Origin: JACDAN01 sp035535195
Lineage (GTDB): Bacteria; Actinomycetota; Thermoleophilia; Gaiellales; Gaiellaceae
Direction: 5' to 3'
Assembly: GCA_035535195.1 (NCBI GenBank)
Contig: DATLQK010000077.1
Span: forward strand, 1 to 40,736
Length of the DNA: 40,736 nucleotides
In this document: positions 39,165 through 40,736 of the stretch, one piece after another
How the letters are laid out: each line of letters begins with the position of its first letter
Position numbering within the stretch: position 1 is the stretch's first letter
The notes under the pieces: model-generated
Seen by the model: only the letters and a program-made list of their open reading frames with translations
The model's database searches: none
Told to the model about the DNA's origin: nothing
Position numbers and translations under genes: made by a program

Positions 39165-40205
39165 ATGAAGGCGATCGCATTCCTCACCGTCCTCACTGCC
39201 GCGCTGGCGCTCGTTCCGGCCGCGCCGGCCAAGGAAGGGCCGGGCGGGTACGAGGTCTGCGGCCCCGACGCCTGTGCGTCGATCGGCCATGGGTCCGGCT
39301 CGGTCGTCGTCCTCGACGTGGGCTCGGAGAGCCCGCCGCCGCCGCCGGGGCCGTACTACGTGATCGACTACAAGGAGCAGCACGCGGTCCCCTACTACTT
39401 CAGGCCCGACCGCGAGCTCGTCGGCGCGAAGTTGGACAGCTCCGGCGAGCTGAGCTGGTACAGCGTCCACGGGACGCCGGTCCTGAAGCGGCTCAGTGCA
39501 GCAACGGCCAAGCTCGAGCCGTACGCCGCGGCTTCGCAGACGGGAAGCGGTCGCGACTGGACGCCGTGGGTGATCGTCAGCGGCCTGATCGTCCTCGCAG
39601 CCCTCGGCGCGACATTCCTCCTGAAGGGAGCACCGATGAAGAGACTCGCCGGGACATTCCTCCTCGTCCTCGCGGCTGCCCTCGCCCTCGCAGCGGCCGC
39701 GTCGGCGAAAGAGATCCAGAACGCCCAGGCCTGCGGGCCCGATCAGTGCGGTGACCTGGACAAGGACGGCACGATGCTGATCCTGAACTCGGGCGGCTCG
39801 GTCTCCCAGCCGCCGCCGACGGCCGCGTACTACCGGCTCGACTTCGTCTTCGCCGAGCCCGGTACGCCGGATCACCACGCGTTCTCGCACCTGTTCGTGC
39901 CGTCGAAGGGGCTTGTCGGCTTCGGCGACGAGAACGGCGGAGTTGCCTGGTTCCCGATCTACGGGCAGGCGCTCGACACCGTCCGGCAGGCGACGCGGGA
40001 CGTGCAGCCCTTTGCAGCGCCGGCCACCTGGCCGACCTCGATCGACGATCCGATCTTCATGCCCCCGACAACCGTGAGCCCGGCGCCCGCGAACGGCATG
40101 GACTGGCGTCCGTGGGCGGTCGGTTTCGCACTCGTGCTCCTAGCGCTGGCCGTGGGTGCCGTTCTGGCGCGGCGAACCCGCGTCCGCAGGCCCGAAACCG
40201 CCTAA
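39165..40205 (+). CDS. Tandem-duplicated CGPDxC membrane-anchored protein
   Basis: One open frame of 346 residues holds two homologous units. Unit 1 (1-157): signal peptide (MKAIAFLTVLTAALALVPAA), motif EVCGPDACASI, a beta domain with YYVIDYKE and RELVGAKLDSSGELSWYSVH, then a membrane span (WTPWVIVSGLIVLAALGATF). Unit 2 begins at Met 158 (base 39636) with its own signal-like segment (MKRLAGTFLLVLAAALALAA), motif QACGPDQCGDL, the matching YYRLDFVF and KGLVGFGDENGGVAWFPIYG, then WRPWAVGFALVLLALAVGAV and an Arg-rich tail. GAAGGGAG lies before Met 158, so the second unit may also be translated on its own. The family is unknown to me. ATG 39165 has GGAGGGG upstream. Confidence 0.75.
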   Translation: MKAIAFLTVLTAALALVPAAPAKEGPGGYEVCGPDACASIGHGSGSVVVLDVGSESPPPPPGPYYVIDYKEQHAVPYYFRPDRELVGAKLDSSGELSWYSVHGTPVLKRLSAATAKLEPYAAASQTGSGRDWTPWVIVSGLIVLAALGATFLLKGAPMKRLAGTFLLVLAAALALAAAASAKEIQNAQACGPDQCGDLDKDGTMLILNSGGSVSQPPPTAAYYRLDFVFAEPGTPDHHAFSHLFVPSKGLVGFGDENGGVAWFPIYGQALDTVRQATRDVQPFAAPATWPTSIDDPIFMPPTTVSPAPANGMDWRPWAVGFALVLLALAVGAVLARRTRVRRPETA

Positions 40206-40215
40206 AAACAGCGCG

Positions 40216-40249
40216 CGACCCGGGACGTTTCGAGCGTCCCGGGTCGTTT
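40216..40249 (+). terminator. Strong hairpin terminator
   Basis: CGACCCGGGACG (40216-40227) and CGTCCCGGGTCG (40235-40246) form a perfect 12-bp stem with a 7-base loop, followed by TTT. It separates the duplicated membrane-protein gene from the cyclase gene. Confidence 0.85.
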
Positions 40250-40250
40250 C

Positions 40251-40256
40251 TACACT
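40251..40256 (+). promoter_or_regulatory. -10 box (TACACT) before the cyclase
   Basis: TACACT lies right after the terminator. It ends seven bases before an in-frame GTG at 40264 and only one base before ATG 40258, so the leaderless spacing seen elsewhere favours GTG 40264. Confidence 0.5.
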
Positions 40257-40257
40257 T

Positions 40258-40736
40258 ATGGGAGTGGAGCGCAAGCTTGCGACGGTTCTGTTCGTGGACC
40301 TGGTCGGGTCCACCGCCCTCGTCACCGGCACCGATCCGGAGGTGGCGCGCCGCCGCGTGCAGCAGTACTTCGACCGGGTCTCCCATTGCATCGTCACGCA
40401 CGGCGGCATCGTCGAGAAGTTCGCCGGCGACGCCGTCATGGCGGCGTTCGGCATCCCGCAGGCGCACGAGGACGACGCCGAGCGTGCGGTCCGCGCGGCC
40501 CTCGGCATCCTCGATTCCGTCAAGGAGCTGGGCCTCGAAGCCAGGATTGGTATCGAGTCCGGCGAGGTCGTCGTTGACTCGGGCCAGTCCACGTTCGCCA
40601 CCGGGGAAGCCGTGAACCTAGCTGCCCGGCTCCAGCAGGCCGCGCCGGTGAACTCGATCCTGGTCGGTCCCGGAGCGCATCGCCTCACGATTGGTCGCTT
40701 CGAGGTCGAGGACGAGGGGCCGGTCGAGATCAAGGG
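40258..40736 (+). CDS. Class III adenylate/guanylate cyclase domain protein (partial)
   Basis: The gene runs off the right edge; 159 residues are visible from ATG 40258 (or 157 from GTG 40264). They form most of a class III cyclase domain: ATVLFVDLVGSTALVTGTDP with the first metal Asp, HGGIVEKFAGDAVMAAFGIP with the second, RIGIESGEVVVDSG and GEAVNLAARLQQAAP. The pattern FVDLVGST and GDAVMAAFG is typical of the large actinobacterial proteins in which a cyclase domain is followed by an AAA ATPase and TPR repeats. That C-terminal part would lie outside this window. It would make cyclic AMP or GMP in the cytoplasm. Confidence 0.88.
   Translation, partial: MGVERKLATVLFVDLVGSTALVTGTDPEVARRRVQQYFDRVSHCIVTHGGIVEKFAGDAVMAAFGIPQAHEDDAERAVRAALGILDSVKELGLEARIGIESGEVVVDSGQSTFATGEAVNLAARLQQAAPVNSILVGPGAHRLTIGRFEVEDEGPVEIK

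Noticed and set aside
1..40736. CRISPR array, insertion sequence or prophage
   Set aside because: No regularly spaced direct repeats, transposase, integrase or phage structural genes were seen.

Overview
This window looks like chromosomal DNA of a high-GC actinobacterium, most likely a deep-branching lineage such as Thermoleophilia/Gaiellales. That placement is an inference. It rests on very GC-rich codon third positions, many GTG starts, a yebC - ruvCAB - recJ - rel gene order, pdxS/pdxT vitamin B6 synthesis, and many start codons that lie 6-8 bases after a TAnnnT box (a leaderless-mRNA layout). No phage, insertion sequence or CRISPR array was seen.

Layout. 1-2434: the edge of a secreted protein, a YjbR-like protein, a secreted protein whose membrane anchor is out of frame, a SnoaL-like protein and a small zinc-ribbon protein. 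2451-6996: a polar amino-acid ABC importer (ATPase, binding protein, two permeases) followed by an arginase-fold/GFA fusion. 6993-8937: an MFS exporter and a divergent, frameshifted membrane gene. 8985-13721: a large secreted glycosidase-like protein, a small coiled-coil secreted protein and a GAF-GAF-PAS histidine kinase. 13728-17706: a nucleotidyltransferase, a phosphoesterase, YjbQ, a CAU tRNA, a cation transporter, a helical protein, a frameshifted VOC gene and a lipoprotein. 17703-23169: a divergent pair of membrane proteases (M48 and an unusual FtsH), a membrane protein coupled to the FtsH, and a purple-acid-phosphatase-like enzyme. 23180-26644: pdxS, a secreted metallopeptidase, a lipoprotein hydrolase coupled to pdxT. 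26776-31757: yebC, two secreted proteins, an HTH protein, then ruvC, ruvA, ruvB. 31754-36923: an acetyltransferase, an unknown protein, recJ and rel. 36924-37315: an intergenic region with strong RNA-structure signals. 37316-40736: a thioesterase, a phosphohexomutase, a duplicated membrane protein and the start of a class III cyclase.

How the parts fit. The importer and the ureohydrolase fusion may form one nitrogen-acquisition transcript. PdxS and PdxT together make pyridoxal 5'-phosphate although about 2 kb separates their genes. RuvABC and RecJ are recombination and repair functions, and Rel makes and degrades (p)ppGpp. The M48 and FtsH-like proteases probably share a membrane-quality-control role.

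The points most worth following are: a pseudoknot-capable candidate RNA after rel; a 164-bp inverted repeat filling the ruvA-ruvB spacer; an FtsH variant with two insertions in its AAA domain and a coupled membrane partner; an arginase-GFA fusion; a duplicated CGPDxC membrane protein; and the leaderless start pattern. Three genes look frameshifted, two of them at short G/C runs, so sequencing error must be considered for those.
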